DNA of 12,558 nt from Oscillospiraceae bacterium (lineage in GTDB: Bacteria > Bacillota > Clostridia > Oscillospirales > UBA929), in the NCBI GenBank assembly GCA_031282535.1, contig JAITDM010000091.1:1-12558 (forward strand), in the 5' to 3' direction. Position numbers and translations under genes: made by a program. Of the stretch, positions 7,250 through 11,936 are shown piece after piece. Below the pieces are notes generated by a model, which ran no database searches, was not told the origin of the DNA, and was given only the letters and a program-made list of their open reading frames with translations. Position 1 is the first letter of the stretch. Each line of letters opens with the position of its first letter.

Positions 7250-8340
7250 CACGCGTCACCTCCGTCCAGCGTCACGATCACGGGTTCTCCCGCGCCGGGG
7301 GCCCAGATGCGGTCCACGTTCGGCTCCAGCACGCGGATGGCGCACTCTTCGCTCGCGGCGTAGACCATCGAACCTTTCTCGGCCACCACCATCGAGCGCA
7401 GCTTCAGCCGGTCGCCCAGCACCATCATCCCCCGATCGAACCCGAGCAAAATGGAAAACGGGCCGGTGACGAGCAGGCTGCCGAAGGACTTGCGGAGGTA
7501 GCTGACCCATGCCTGCTCCTCCTCGGGGAGTCCGGCGATGGAGGACCAGAACGGGGCGGCGATGACGCGGGCCACCTCGCGGAGCGTCAGGCCGACTTTG
7601 CGGTGGAGGTAGTCGATGATGTAGGTGATGACTTCGGTGTCGGTCAGCAGGGTACATTTATATCCGAACATCTCGATGTAGCGCCGGTTCGCGTCGTACG
7701 AGGAGATCTCCCCGTTGTGCACCACCGAGTAGTCGAGCATCGCGAAGGGATGGGCGCCGCCCCACCAGCCCGGGGTGTTGGTCGGGTAGCGGCCGTGCGC
7801 GGTCCAGCAGTGGCCCTCGTACTCCTCCAGCCGGTAAAACGCGCCGACGTCTTCGGGGAAGCCCACCGCTTTGAACACCCCCATGTTCTTTCCGCTGGAG
7901 AACACATGCGCACCTTCGATCCGGGTGTTGACGCGAAACAGCGACCGGGCGACGAACTCCCGTTCGTCGAGCTGGCTCGCCTGAAGGCGGGTGGGCAGGG
8001 GGGTGACGAAGTAGCGCCAGATGAGGGGTTCGTCGGTGATGGCGGGGATTTTGCGCGTGGGGATTTTGGACAGGTTGATGATGTCGAAGTGTCTGTCTAA
8101 AAACGATTCGCACTCCGCCTTGGCCGACGAGTTGTTATAAAAGATATGCAGCGCGTAGTAATCTTTGGACTCCGGGTAGATGCCGTAACCGGCAAACCCG
8201 CCGCCCAGCCCATTGGAGCGGTCGTGCATGGTGGAGATAGACCGGATGATGCCCGACCCGTCCATCCGGGTACCTGTCCGGGAGAAGATCCCGGCGATCG
8301 CGCAGCCCGATGGGATGCGCACCTGCCCCTCTTTTTGCAT
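7249..8340 (-). CDS. Glutamate synthase class II glutamine amidotransferase subunit
   Basis: Hydrolyses glutamine and supplies ammonia to the synthase core; equivalent to the N-terminal domain of GltB (COG0067, Ntn-hydrolase fold). It has 363 residues. The catalytic cysteine would be Cys13 in GCAIAGIF after removal of a 12-residue leader. The glutamine-binding arginine is in HGRYPTNTPGWWGG (Arg184), the oxyanion pair is in VVHNGEIS (Asn209-Gly210), and Asp234 is in LTDTEV. I chose ATG at 8340 because MQKEGQVRIPSGCAI places the cysteine as in archaeal-type relatives, and GGAAAGGA lies 11 nt upstream. The reading frame extends to 8400, but that ATG abuts a large hairpin with no ribosome binding site. 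It is the first gene of the GS/GOGAT operon and its stop overlaps the next start. Confidence 0.94.
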   Translation of the reverse strand: MQKEGQVRIPSGCAIAGIFSRTGTRMDGSGIIRSISTMHDRSNGLGGGFAGYGIYPESKDYYALHIFYNNSSAKAECESFLDRHFDIINLSKIPTRKIPAITDEPLIWRYFVTPLPTRLQASQLDEREFVARSLFRVNTRIEGAHVFSSGKNMGVFKAVGFPEDVGAFYRLEEYEGHCWTAHGRYPTNTPGWWGGAHPFAMLDYSVVHNGEISSYDANRRYIEMFGYKCTLLTDTEVITYIIDYLHRKVGLTLREVARVIAAPFWSSIAGLPEEEQAWVSYLRKSFGSLLVTGPFSILLGFDRGMMVLGDRLKLRSMVVAEKGSMVYAASEECAIRVLEPNVDRIWAPGAGEPVIVTLDGGDA

Positions 8341-8387
8341 GTTCAGCCCAGTCCTTTCCGGCACTCTTCCCCTGAGGTGTCCCCTGT

Positions 8388-8444
8388 AAAAGGAAAACAT
8401 TCACCAGTGCCGCACGCGGATTCGCGCACGGCACTGGTGAACGC
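8388..8444 (-). terminator. Long leader hairpin with T-rich tail (terminator or attenuator)
   Basis: TCACCAGTGCCG (8401-8412) and CGGCACTGGTGA (8429-8440) pair perfectly. A 2+2 internal mismatch and an inner CGCG/CGCG stem with a 4-nt loop lie inside, and T-A, G-T and C-G pairs extend the base. On the minus strand it is followed by TTTTCCTTTT (8397-8388). It can end DUF4364 transcripts. Because the promoter at 8462-8490 lies upstream of it, it must also affect every transcript entering the GS/GOGAT operon. Confidence 0.65.
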
Positions 8445-8461
8445 CGTTGTTCATTATGAAT

Positions 8462-8490
8462 ACTATAAAGGATCTTCTTGCAAAAGTCAA
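8462..8490 (-). promoter_or_regulatory. Sigma-A-type promoter of the GS/GOGAT operon
   Basis: On the minus strand: -35 TTGACT (8485-8490), a 17-nt spacer, -10 TATAGT (8462-8467); both boxes match consensus at 5 of 6 bases. The predicted start is near 8455, about 15 nt before the long hairpin and about 115 nt before the first start codon. A second TTGACTT occurs 23 nt upstream (8507-8513). Confidence 0.7.
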
Positions 8491-8523
8491 CAAGGATTTT
8501 TCTGGGAAGTCAAACCGCTTCTC

Positions 8524-9123
8524 TCAGCCCAGTCCGCCGTCAGGCCAGCCGGAGAGTTCGTCCTCCGACTCGTCCGCTTCCTCGTCGTCGTACGGTTCCA
8601 GCAGGGAGCGGAGCACGCGGTCCACGATGCGTTCGGCGTGGAGCAGAAAATTGCCGCAGATTTCCCGCGCCTGCGCGTGGCTGCCCGTCATGAGTTCCAT
8701 TTGCAAGATCGCGTCCCGTCCGTCCGTCATTTTGATACTCGCGAGCGGTTCGCCGTCCCGTTCGATCACGTGGGCTTCGAGGCGCGCGTGCCGCTGGATC
8801 CGGTTGAGGACGATCAGCACGGTCTCTTTGGCGGCCCGCCGGAGCGAAAACGGGACGCTGCTCTCGACGATACGGCCGGTTTCGCCCCCGCGCGGCGTGA
8901 TGAGGTAGATGTCCCGGCCGTCCCCATCCGTCTCCTTGCGCATGAGGCCGCTCTCCAGCAGCTCGGCGATGCATTCGCAGTAGAGGAAATAATTGATGTT
9001 GTCGTCGATCAGCACCATTTCGCTCATCTGGTCGAACGTGACCGGATCCGGCACATGGCGCATGACATACAACACGAAGATCTTCAGCTCCGTCTTCCCG
9101 CCGCCAAACCCATACCGCGCCAT
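8524..9123 (-). CDS. DUF4364 family protein
   Basis: 199 residues that I recognise as DUF4364, a conserved Firmicutes family of unknown function. The N-terminal part (about 10-80: LKIFVLYVMRHV, FDQMSEMVLID, NYFLYCECIAELLESGLM, then YLITPRG) reads as a winged-helix-like domain. The middle (95-165) is alpha/beta, and the tail is acidic (DDEEADESEDE). ATG at 9123 is chosen because MARYGFGGG begins the conserved part. GGAAAG directly abuts it, so the ribosome binding site is not ideal. An in-frame ATG at 9156 would add 11 residues encoded by the AT-rich repeat and is less likely. Its own promoter lies at 9256-9284. Whether it takes part in nitrogen control is unknown. Confidence 0.8.
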   Translation of the reverse strand: MARYGFGGGKTELKIFVLYVMRHVPDPVTFDQMSEMVLIDDNINYFLYCECIAELLESGLMRKETDGDGRDIYLITPRGGETGRIVESSVPFSLRRAAKETVLIVLNRIQRHARLEAHVIERDGEPLASIKMTDGRDAILQMELMTGSHAQAREICGNFLLHAERIVDRVLRSLLEPYDDEEADESEDELSGWPDGGLG

Positions 9124-9142
9124 CTTTCCACAACCATTCCGA

Positions 9143-9167
9143 AATTCATAATTCATAATGCATAATT
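9143..9167. repeat. AT-rich intergenic repeat, copy 2
   Basis: ATTCATAATTCATAATGCAT and following AATT: TTCATAA-type units repeated just upstream of the DUF4364 gene. On the minus strand they read as ATTATGAATTATGAATT and share their core with copy 1 at 1187-1213. The rest of this spacer to 9289 holds an inverted repeat and a promoter. Confidence 0.5.
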
Positions 9168-9195
9168 GGGAATTATTGCCAATTATGTGTGGGTG

Positions 9196-9241
9196 GCTGT
9201 GCCGGTGTGGTGCCTGTGGGGGTTGTTTTTGGCGGCACAGC
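9196..9241. repeat. 9-bp inverted repeat in the DUF4364 leader
   Basis: GCTGTGCCG (9196-9204) and CGGCACAGC (9233-9241) are perfect complements separated by 28 nt of mostly G/T sequence (plus strand). It lies in the predicted 5' leader of DUF4364; its role is unknown. Confidence 0.4.
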
Positions 9242-9255
9242 GATCCACTGTGTCT

Positions 9256-9284
9256 ATTGTACATGGTTGGTGGTCGATTGTAAA
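9256..9284 (-). promoter_or_regulatory. Probable promoter of the DUF4364 gene
   Basis: On the minus strand: -35 TTTACA (9279-9284), a 17-nt spacer, -10 TACAAT (9256-9261), each 5 of 6 to consensus. It starts 6 nt past the stop of the DUF3791-like gene. The leader would be about 125 nt. Part of it resembles the AT-rich spacer repeats, so chance similarity is possible. Confidence 0.5.
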
Positions 9285-9289
9285 TTGTT

Positions 9290-9523
9290 TTATGGCGCCG
9301 TTTGTTTGGTGCGGGCTGTTTTTTGCTGTTCGAGCAGCAATTCCTCCGCGAGGTAGCCTTCACTGCGGCAGTGCATGTAGGAGACGCCGCGGCGGATCTG
9401 GCTGTATAAGCGTGACTTGTACAGCGTATCAAACGCGTCGCGGATCGAAACGCCGGTCAGTTTGGCGTATTCGTTCACCACGCCGTTGTATACGTAGTTT
9501 TTGATATCGGCGTTTGCATTCAT
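9290..9523 (-). CDS. DUF3791-like small protein (third gene of the ART module)
   Basis: 77 residues, cytoplasmic, with no signal or membrane segment. The order of helices (VVNEYAKLTGVSIRDAFDTL, then a short link, GVSYMHCRSEGYLAEELLLEQ) follows the same pattern as the DUF3791 protein at 10244-10005 (VAEALGTTGDKVYEML, then YDVLHTQGKEWVVSDLL). I therefore call it a diverged member. A lysine/threonine-rich tail ends it. ATG at 9523 overlaps the stop of the DUF3990 gene as TGATG, and AGGGAG lies 5 nt upstream. Such small partners often act as antitoxins or cofactors of the enzyme between them, but nothing in the sequence proves this. Confidence 0.7.
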   Translation of the reverse strand: MNANADIKNYVYNGVVNEYAKLTGVSIRDAFDTLYKSRLYSQIRRGVSYMHCRSEGYLAEELLLEQQKTARTKQTAP

Positions 9524-10008
9524 CAGATCTCCCTCGCTTCCATAAATTTGATGTACTGATCAATGACTGCTTGTGTCTTGAAACAGTACTGAAAATTTGG
9601 CTTATTGTAACGCAACCGTCTGATGGCGTCACGCGCCGAAATCACTTCCTGAAAATACAGCTGCACAGTCTGAATCACCTTGTCGTTGGCGACGCCGCCG
9701 ATGATAAGGTCGTATTCCGGAACAGTTTTGCCCAATCGGCAGTCGGTTATGAACTGCAACCATTTCTGCGTATGCGTATTGAACTCCAAGACGCGGACGT
9801 CGACGGACAGTTTTTCGCCTACCTTTTCCAAGAAGCTGTAGGAACTGACCACGCCCATACCGTGTTCCTCTTTAAACCGCTCCGCCCAGCGAATGGCCTG
9901 GTCTTCCAGCGGCGTGAGGTAGAAACCCTTGCCAAAATCGGTTTTCTCGCGTGAAAGCGAGACATCCGGCTTTTCTACCGCCGTATACGAACCGTGGTAC
10001 AGTATCAT
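9523..10008 (-). CDS. DUF3990 family protein, predicted ADP-ribosyltransferase fold
   Basis: 161 residues. I recognise DUF3990, which is placed in the ADP-ribosyltransferase superfamily. The likely catalytic triad positions are His5 (LYHGS), Tyr30 (DFGKGFYLT, 24-32) and Gln140 (NFQYCF, 138-143). The motif YDLIIGGVANDKV (99-111) is a typical family signature. An ART would transfer ADP-ribose from NAD+ to a protein or nucleic acid; the target cannot be read from the sequence. ATG at 10008 is the start: it overlaps the upstream stop as ATGA, GAGG lies 9 nt before it, and MILYHGSY is the normal family N-terminus. The frame open to 10059 is overlap with the DUF3791 gene. Sitting between two small DUF3791-type genes, it is the probable toxin or effector of the module. 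Confidence 0.85.
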   Translation of the reverse strand: MILYHGSYTAVEKPDVSLSREKTDFGKGFYLTPLEDQAIRWAERFKEEHGMGVVSSYSFLEKVGEKLSVDVRVLEFNTHTQKWLQFITDCRLGKTVPEYDLIIGGVANDKVIQTVQLYFQEVISARDAIRRLRYNKPNFQYCFKTQAVIDQYIKFMEAREI

Positions 10009-10244
10009 TGTATGACGCCTCGCTTTGTCATCAGTCCGAGCAGGTCGCTGACGACCCACTCCTTGCCCTGTGTGTGAAGCACGTCATAGAAAGGGATTAC
10101 ATAGCCATCGAGGATATCGCTGTCCTCCGCGAGCATTTCGTAGACCTTATCGCCCGTCGTACCCAGTGCTTCCGCCACGGCTTCTATGCAGAACACCGCG
10201 AAAAACGATTGCTCCGGCGTCATTTCCGTCCGCTTCTTACCCAT
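10005..10244 (-). CDS. DUF3791 family protein (first gene of the ART module)
   Basis: 79 residues with the DUF3791 pattern: an N-terminal helix FFAVFCIEAVAEALG, KVYEMLAEDSDILDGYV, and the signature YDVLHTQGKEWVVSDLL (54-70). The function is unknown; the family is repeatedly found next to DUF3990, consistent with a partner or antitoxin role. ATG at 10244 is chosen because AGGGGG lies 8 nt upstream and the family N-terminus fits. The frame is open to 10325, but that stretch covers the promoter. It is the first gene after the promoter at 10296-10325 and is coupled to DUF3990 by ATGA. Confidence 0.8.
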   Translation of the reverse strand: MGKKRTEMTPEQSFFAVFCIEAVAEALGTTGDKVYEMLAEDSDILDGYVIPFYDVLHTQGKEWVVSDLLGLMTKRGVIQ

Positions 10245-10270
10245 CTTCGTCGCCCCCTCGCCCCCACCTG

Positions 10271-10318
10271 GGTGCATTGTACTTGGTATGTGATGATTGT
10301 ATACCCGGTAGGTGCATT
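10271..10318. repeat. Direct repeat GGTGCATT flanking the ART-module transcription start
   Basis: GGTGCATT at 10271-10278 and 10311-10318, exactly 40 bp apart (about four helical turns). One copy lies in the promoter spacer, the other about 12-19 nt past the predicted start. Related half-sites TTGGTA and CCGGTA lie between. The placement suits an operator for autoregulation; this is inference. Confidence 0.4.
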
Positions 10319-10325
10319 TTGTCAA
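10296..10325 (-). promoter_or_regulatory. Promoter of the DUF3791-DUF3990-DUF3791 operon
   Basis: On the minus strand: perfect -35 TTGACA (10320-10325), an 18-nt spacer, -10 TACAAT (10296-10301) within GGTATACAAT. The predicted start is near 10289, giving a 45-nt leader to the ATG at 10244. Confidence 0.7.
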
Positions 10326-10343
10326 ATGTTTTGATATACGAGC

Positions 10344-10380
10344 AGGACAAAAAGAGACGCGATGTACCGCTTTTTGTCCT
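10344..10380. repeat. 11-bp perfect inverted repeat between divergent promoters
   Basis: AGGACAAAAAG (10344-10354) and CTTTTTGTCCT (10370-10380) with a 15-nt spacer. It resembles a bidirectional terminator (A-run/T-run stem), but no gene on either side ends here. It could be a protein-binding site, a barrier between divergent units, or a trace of an inserted element. Confidence 0.55.
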
Positions 10381-10441
10381 CATCTATTACATTTGTGTAC
10401 AATTTTGGTGCTGCTTCTCAACAGAGAAATGAAATTTGCTA

Positions 10442-10471
10442 TTGACAAGTAATAAAACTCTGGTATATTAT
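10442..10471 (+). promoter_or_regulatory. Promoter of the membrane-protein pair
   Basis: Perfect -35 TTGACA (10442-10447) and -10 TATTAT (10466-10471) with an 18-nt spacer, or TATATT (10464-10469) with 16. The leader to the start codon at 10610 is about 130 nt. Confidence 0.55.
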
Positions 10472-10609
10472 TGATATATCTTGTGCGGTTTTTTCACACT
10501 GCGCATGTGGTCGGAGGCGCGAAGGGTAGTAAATTTGGCGCGAACGAGTGTTTTTTACCATTCAGGTCAAAACCAGCGCTCAACAAAGACGGGAAAGGGG
10601 GGATACATC

Positions 10610-11074
10610 ATGAAGCTATATAGAAAATTGTATTTGATTGCATGCGTGCTTGTGATCCTCGTATATATAGCGCATCATATTTTCTCTTATACTTATGCAA
10701 AAGAGGAGCTTGAAAGTCTTGCACGCAATACGGTTTCAGAGCAGGCCGAGATCGTGGATTCGCTGGATGGCGGAGGCTTTGTATTTTATCTGGTACGCAG
10801 TGGCGACACAACAAAGTTGGTCACATTCCAGAAGAATGTTGTTTTACCCAAGTATAAGTTGTCCGGAATTTTGGATGCCAATGAATCCGAAAGCAGAACA
10901 GCATTCGATGACAGGATTGAGAATTATCTCGTGCAATTTAACAGAGATTCTGTCGAGATATTATCTCAGAAGCGATATTTTTTTGGCAGTCACCTGAGTT
11001 TTGTTCTCGTGTTTTTTGTCATTTTTTTGATGAATGTAGGCATTCCGGCTATTATGCGTCTTCTGAAAAGGTAA
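10610..11074 (+). CDS. Unknown small membrane protein with two transmembrane segments
   Basis: 154 residues, family not recognised. A basic N-terminus (MKLYRKLY) leads into a membrane helix at about 8-27 (LYLIACVLVILVYIAHHIF). A soluble segment of about 95 residues follows (30-125; acidic and polar, including EIVDSLDGGGFVFYLVR and QKNVVLPKYKLSGIL). A second helix lies near 132-150 (FVLVFFVIFLMNVGIPAIM), ending in RLLKR. The positive-inside pattern puts both termini in the cytoplasm and the middle outside. ATG at 10610 is chosen because of the GGGGGG ribosome binding site 7 nt upstream and the membrane helix that follows; the frame is open back to 10481, but those codons cover the leader. The base composition is clearly poorer in GC than in the flanking operons. 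It is the first gene of a two-gene operon (38-nt gap). Confidence 0.75.
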   Translation: MKLYRKLYLIACVLVILVYIAHHIFSYTYAKEELESLARNTVSEQAEIVDSLDGGGFVFYLVRSGDTTKLVTFQKNVVLPKYKLSGILDANESESRTAFDDRIENYLVQFNRDSVEILSQKRYFFGSHLSFVLVFFVIFLMNVGIPAIMRLLKR

Positions 11075-11112
11075 ACTGTCAGTACTGAAAAAGCAATGGG
11101 GGGGTAAACAAA

Positions 11113-11667
11113 TTGAAAACGTTTCTTGTCAAACACAGAGTCAAGTTGGTGGCAGGTATCCTTGCTCTATGTCTGGTCGTTGTTGGATTGACATATCTGA
11201 TTCCGCAGCGTTTTGACGCCATGCTGCCCCGGGACCAAGTCGCGAGCATTGCTGTCACACAAATGAGAATCACACCGGGCGTGGAGGGTGGATCGGTATT
11301 GTCCAGTGATACGTTCACGGAGGAAGCGGAGATTCAGGCTATTTATGACGTGCTGTATGACAGCCGATTTACCAAAAAATTCTTTCAGCCAAACTCTGTA
11401 CCCAGCTATTCTACGCCGGTCGATAGTATAGAACTTCAATTTGTCAAGAAAACATCCTCCGGAAGTGATGCGCAGAGCGTGTTTATATTTACCATTTTTA
11501 GTGATGATCAAACCACAACATATCCGCGCCCTGACTATGACGGTGCCGTCCAAATATCGAAACAGTGGGGCACAGATGAGAGCGCATGGTACAACATCGC
11601 CGGCGGCGCCCGGCGGCGCGTAGAACTTTATCAATCCTTGAAAGCAGCGATAGATAGCTTCGCATGA
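11113..11667 (+). CDS. Unknown membrane-anchored extracellular protein
   Basis: 184 residues, family not recognised. The N-terminus is basic (MKTFLVKHRVK), then one membrane helix at about 11-30 (KLVAGILALCLVVVGLTYLI) with no clear cleavage site or lipobox. An extracellular domain of about 150 residues follows (ITPGVEGGSVL, EEAEIQAIYDVLYDSRFTKKF, VDSIELQFVKK, QSVFIFTIFSDDQTTTYPRP, WGTDESAWYNI) with an alternating strand/helix look. The start is TTG at 11113 with a G7 ribosome binding site 8 nt upstream; no ATG precedes the membrane helix. It is lower in GC than the main operon. Together with the preceding two-helix protein it probably forms an envelope-located pair. A substrate-binding or sensing role is only one possibility. 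Confidence 0.72.
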   Translation: MKTFLVKHRVKLVAGILALCLVVVGLTYLIPQRFDAMLPRDQVASIAVTQMRITPGVEGGSVLSSDTFTEEAEIQAIYDVLYDSRFTKKFFQPNSVPSYSTPVDSIELQFVKKTSSGSDAQSVFIFTIFSDDQTTTYPRPDYDGAVQISKQWGTDESAWYNIAGGARRRVELYQSLKAAIDSFA

Positions 11668-11697
11668 TGGCCATCGCTCCGCGTTGATGGTGACAAT

Positions 11698-11799
11698 GTG
11701 CAGCGTGTGAAGTCTCTGATAGGCATTATTCCAAACAGCGGCATCACACTTGCGCAGGTGCGAGAGGAAAGGCTCGCGCGCCATGAAACTGCTGATTGA
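11698..11799 (+). pseudogene. C-terminal remnant of a toxin-antitoxin antitoxin
   Basis: The frame from GTG 11698 to TGA 11799 gives 33 residues containing VKSLIGIIPNSGITLAQVRE and ERLARHE. This is the style of the C-terminal tail of small antitoxins that precede PIN toxins in Clostridia (SL.GI.P...L...REERL). An in-frame stop (11665-11667) lies 33 nt upstream and no DNA-binding N-terminal half is present, so it is a truncated relic. The last codons overlap the start of the PIN fragment by 17 nt, the usual antitoxin/toxin overlap. The assignment rests on pattern recognition of a short peptide. Confidence 0.5.
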
Positions 11800-11848
11800 T
11801 ATGGACATTATCTATAGCGCCGTTAATTCAGCAGACGATGTCTGCTGA
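11783..11848 (+). pseudogene. N-terminal stub of a PIN-domain toxin
   Basis: ATG 11783, preceded by GAGGAAAGG at 10 nt, encodes MKLLIDMDIIYSAVNS, the first strand and start of the first helix of a PIN (VapC-like) ribonuclease. It includes the first metal-binding Asp (Asp6). The frame then enters a palindrome and stops after 21 residues (TGA 11846-11848). About 110 or more residues are missing, including the other acidic residues, so it is inactive. It overlaps the antitoxin relic, as in an intact TA operon. Confidence 0.6.
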
Positions 11849-11850
11849 AT
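11826..11850. repeat. Palindrome at the break point of the PIN gene
   Basis: ATTCAGCAGAC-GAT-GTCTGCTGAAT: perfect 11-bp arms around a 3-nt centre. It forms the 3' end of the PIN stub. The core AGCAGAC-N3-GTCTGCT recurs at 11902-11918. Confidence 0.6.
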
Positions 11851-11901
11851 CTGAAATGGGTGAATCGCTGATTAGCGTTTTCAATGCCGACGCGCGAAAA
11901 C

Positions 11902-11918
11902 AGCAGACACTGTCTGCT
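11902..11918. repeat. Second copy of the AGCAGAC-N3-GTCTGCT palindrome
   Basis: AGCAGACA-C-TGTCTGCT, 8-bp arms. It shares its 7-bp arms with the palindrome at 11826-11850; the centres are 72 bp apart. It lies 19 nt from the 3' end of the CDF transporter gene. No U-run follows on either strand, so it is not an obvious intrinsic terminator. Confidence 0.55.
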
Positions 11919-11936
11919 AATTTCAATTCCCTTTCG

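Larger units (their letters stand above)
10245..10609. other. Divergent intergenic region between the ART module and the membrane-protein pair
   Basis: 365 bp with no gene. It holds two back-to-back sigma-A promoters (minus 10296-10325; plus 10442-10471), a direct repeat GGTGCATT (10271-10278 and 10311-10318), an 11-bp inverted repeat (10344-10380), an AT-rich stretch (10381-10480) and an approximately 130-nt leader for the plus-strand gene. I see no further conserved element. Confidence 0.6.

Noticed and set aside
8341..8400. Upstream ATG (8400) for the amidotransferase gene
   Set aside because: It sits directly on the base of the leader hairpin with no ribosome binding site; the ATG at 8340 gives the family-like N-terminus.
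9124..9432. N-terminal extension of the DUF4364 frame to 9432
   Set aside because: It runs through the AT-rich repeat, the promoter and the DUF3791-like gene, and the peptide is low-complexity; the conserved part begins at 9123.
9143..10380. CRISPR-like repeats
   Set aside because: Repeats are few, short and not regularly spaced with unique spacers; no cas gene is present.
10481..10609. N-terminal extension of the first membrane protein to 10481
   Set aside because: A G6 ribosome binding site and membrane helix place the start at 10610; the extension overlaps the leader and lacks its own ribosome binding site.
11167..11808. 213-residue minus-strand frame opposite the anchored protein and TA relic
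   Set aside because: It is antisense to a gene with a better ribosome binding site and membrane helix, and shows no recognisable domain.
11826..11918. Palindromes as LexA boxes or intrinsic terminators
   Set aside because: The sequence does not match the Gram-positive SOS box (CGAAC-N4-GTTCG), and no U-run follows on either strand.
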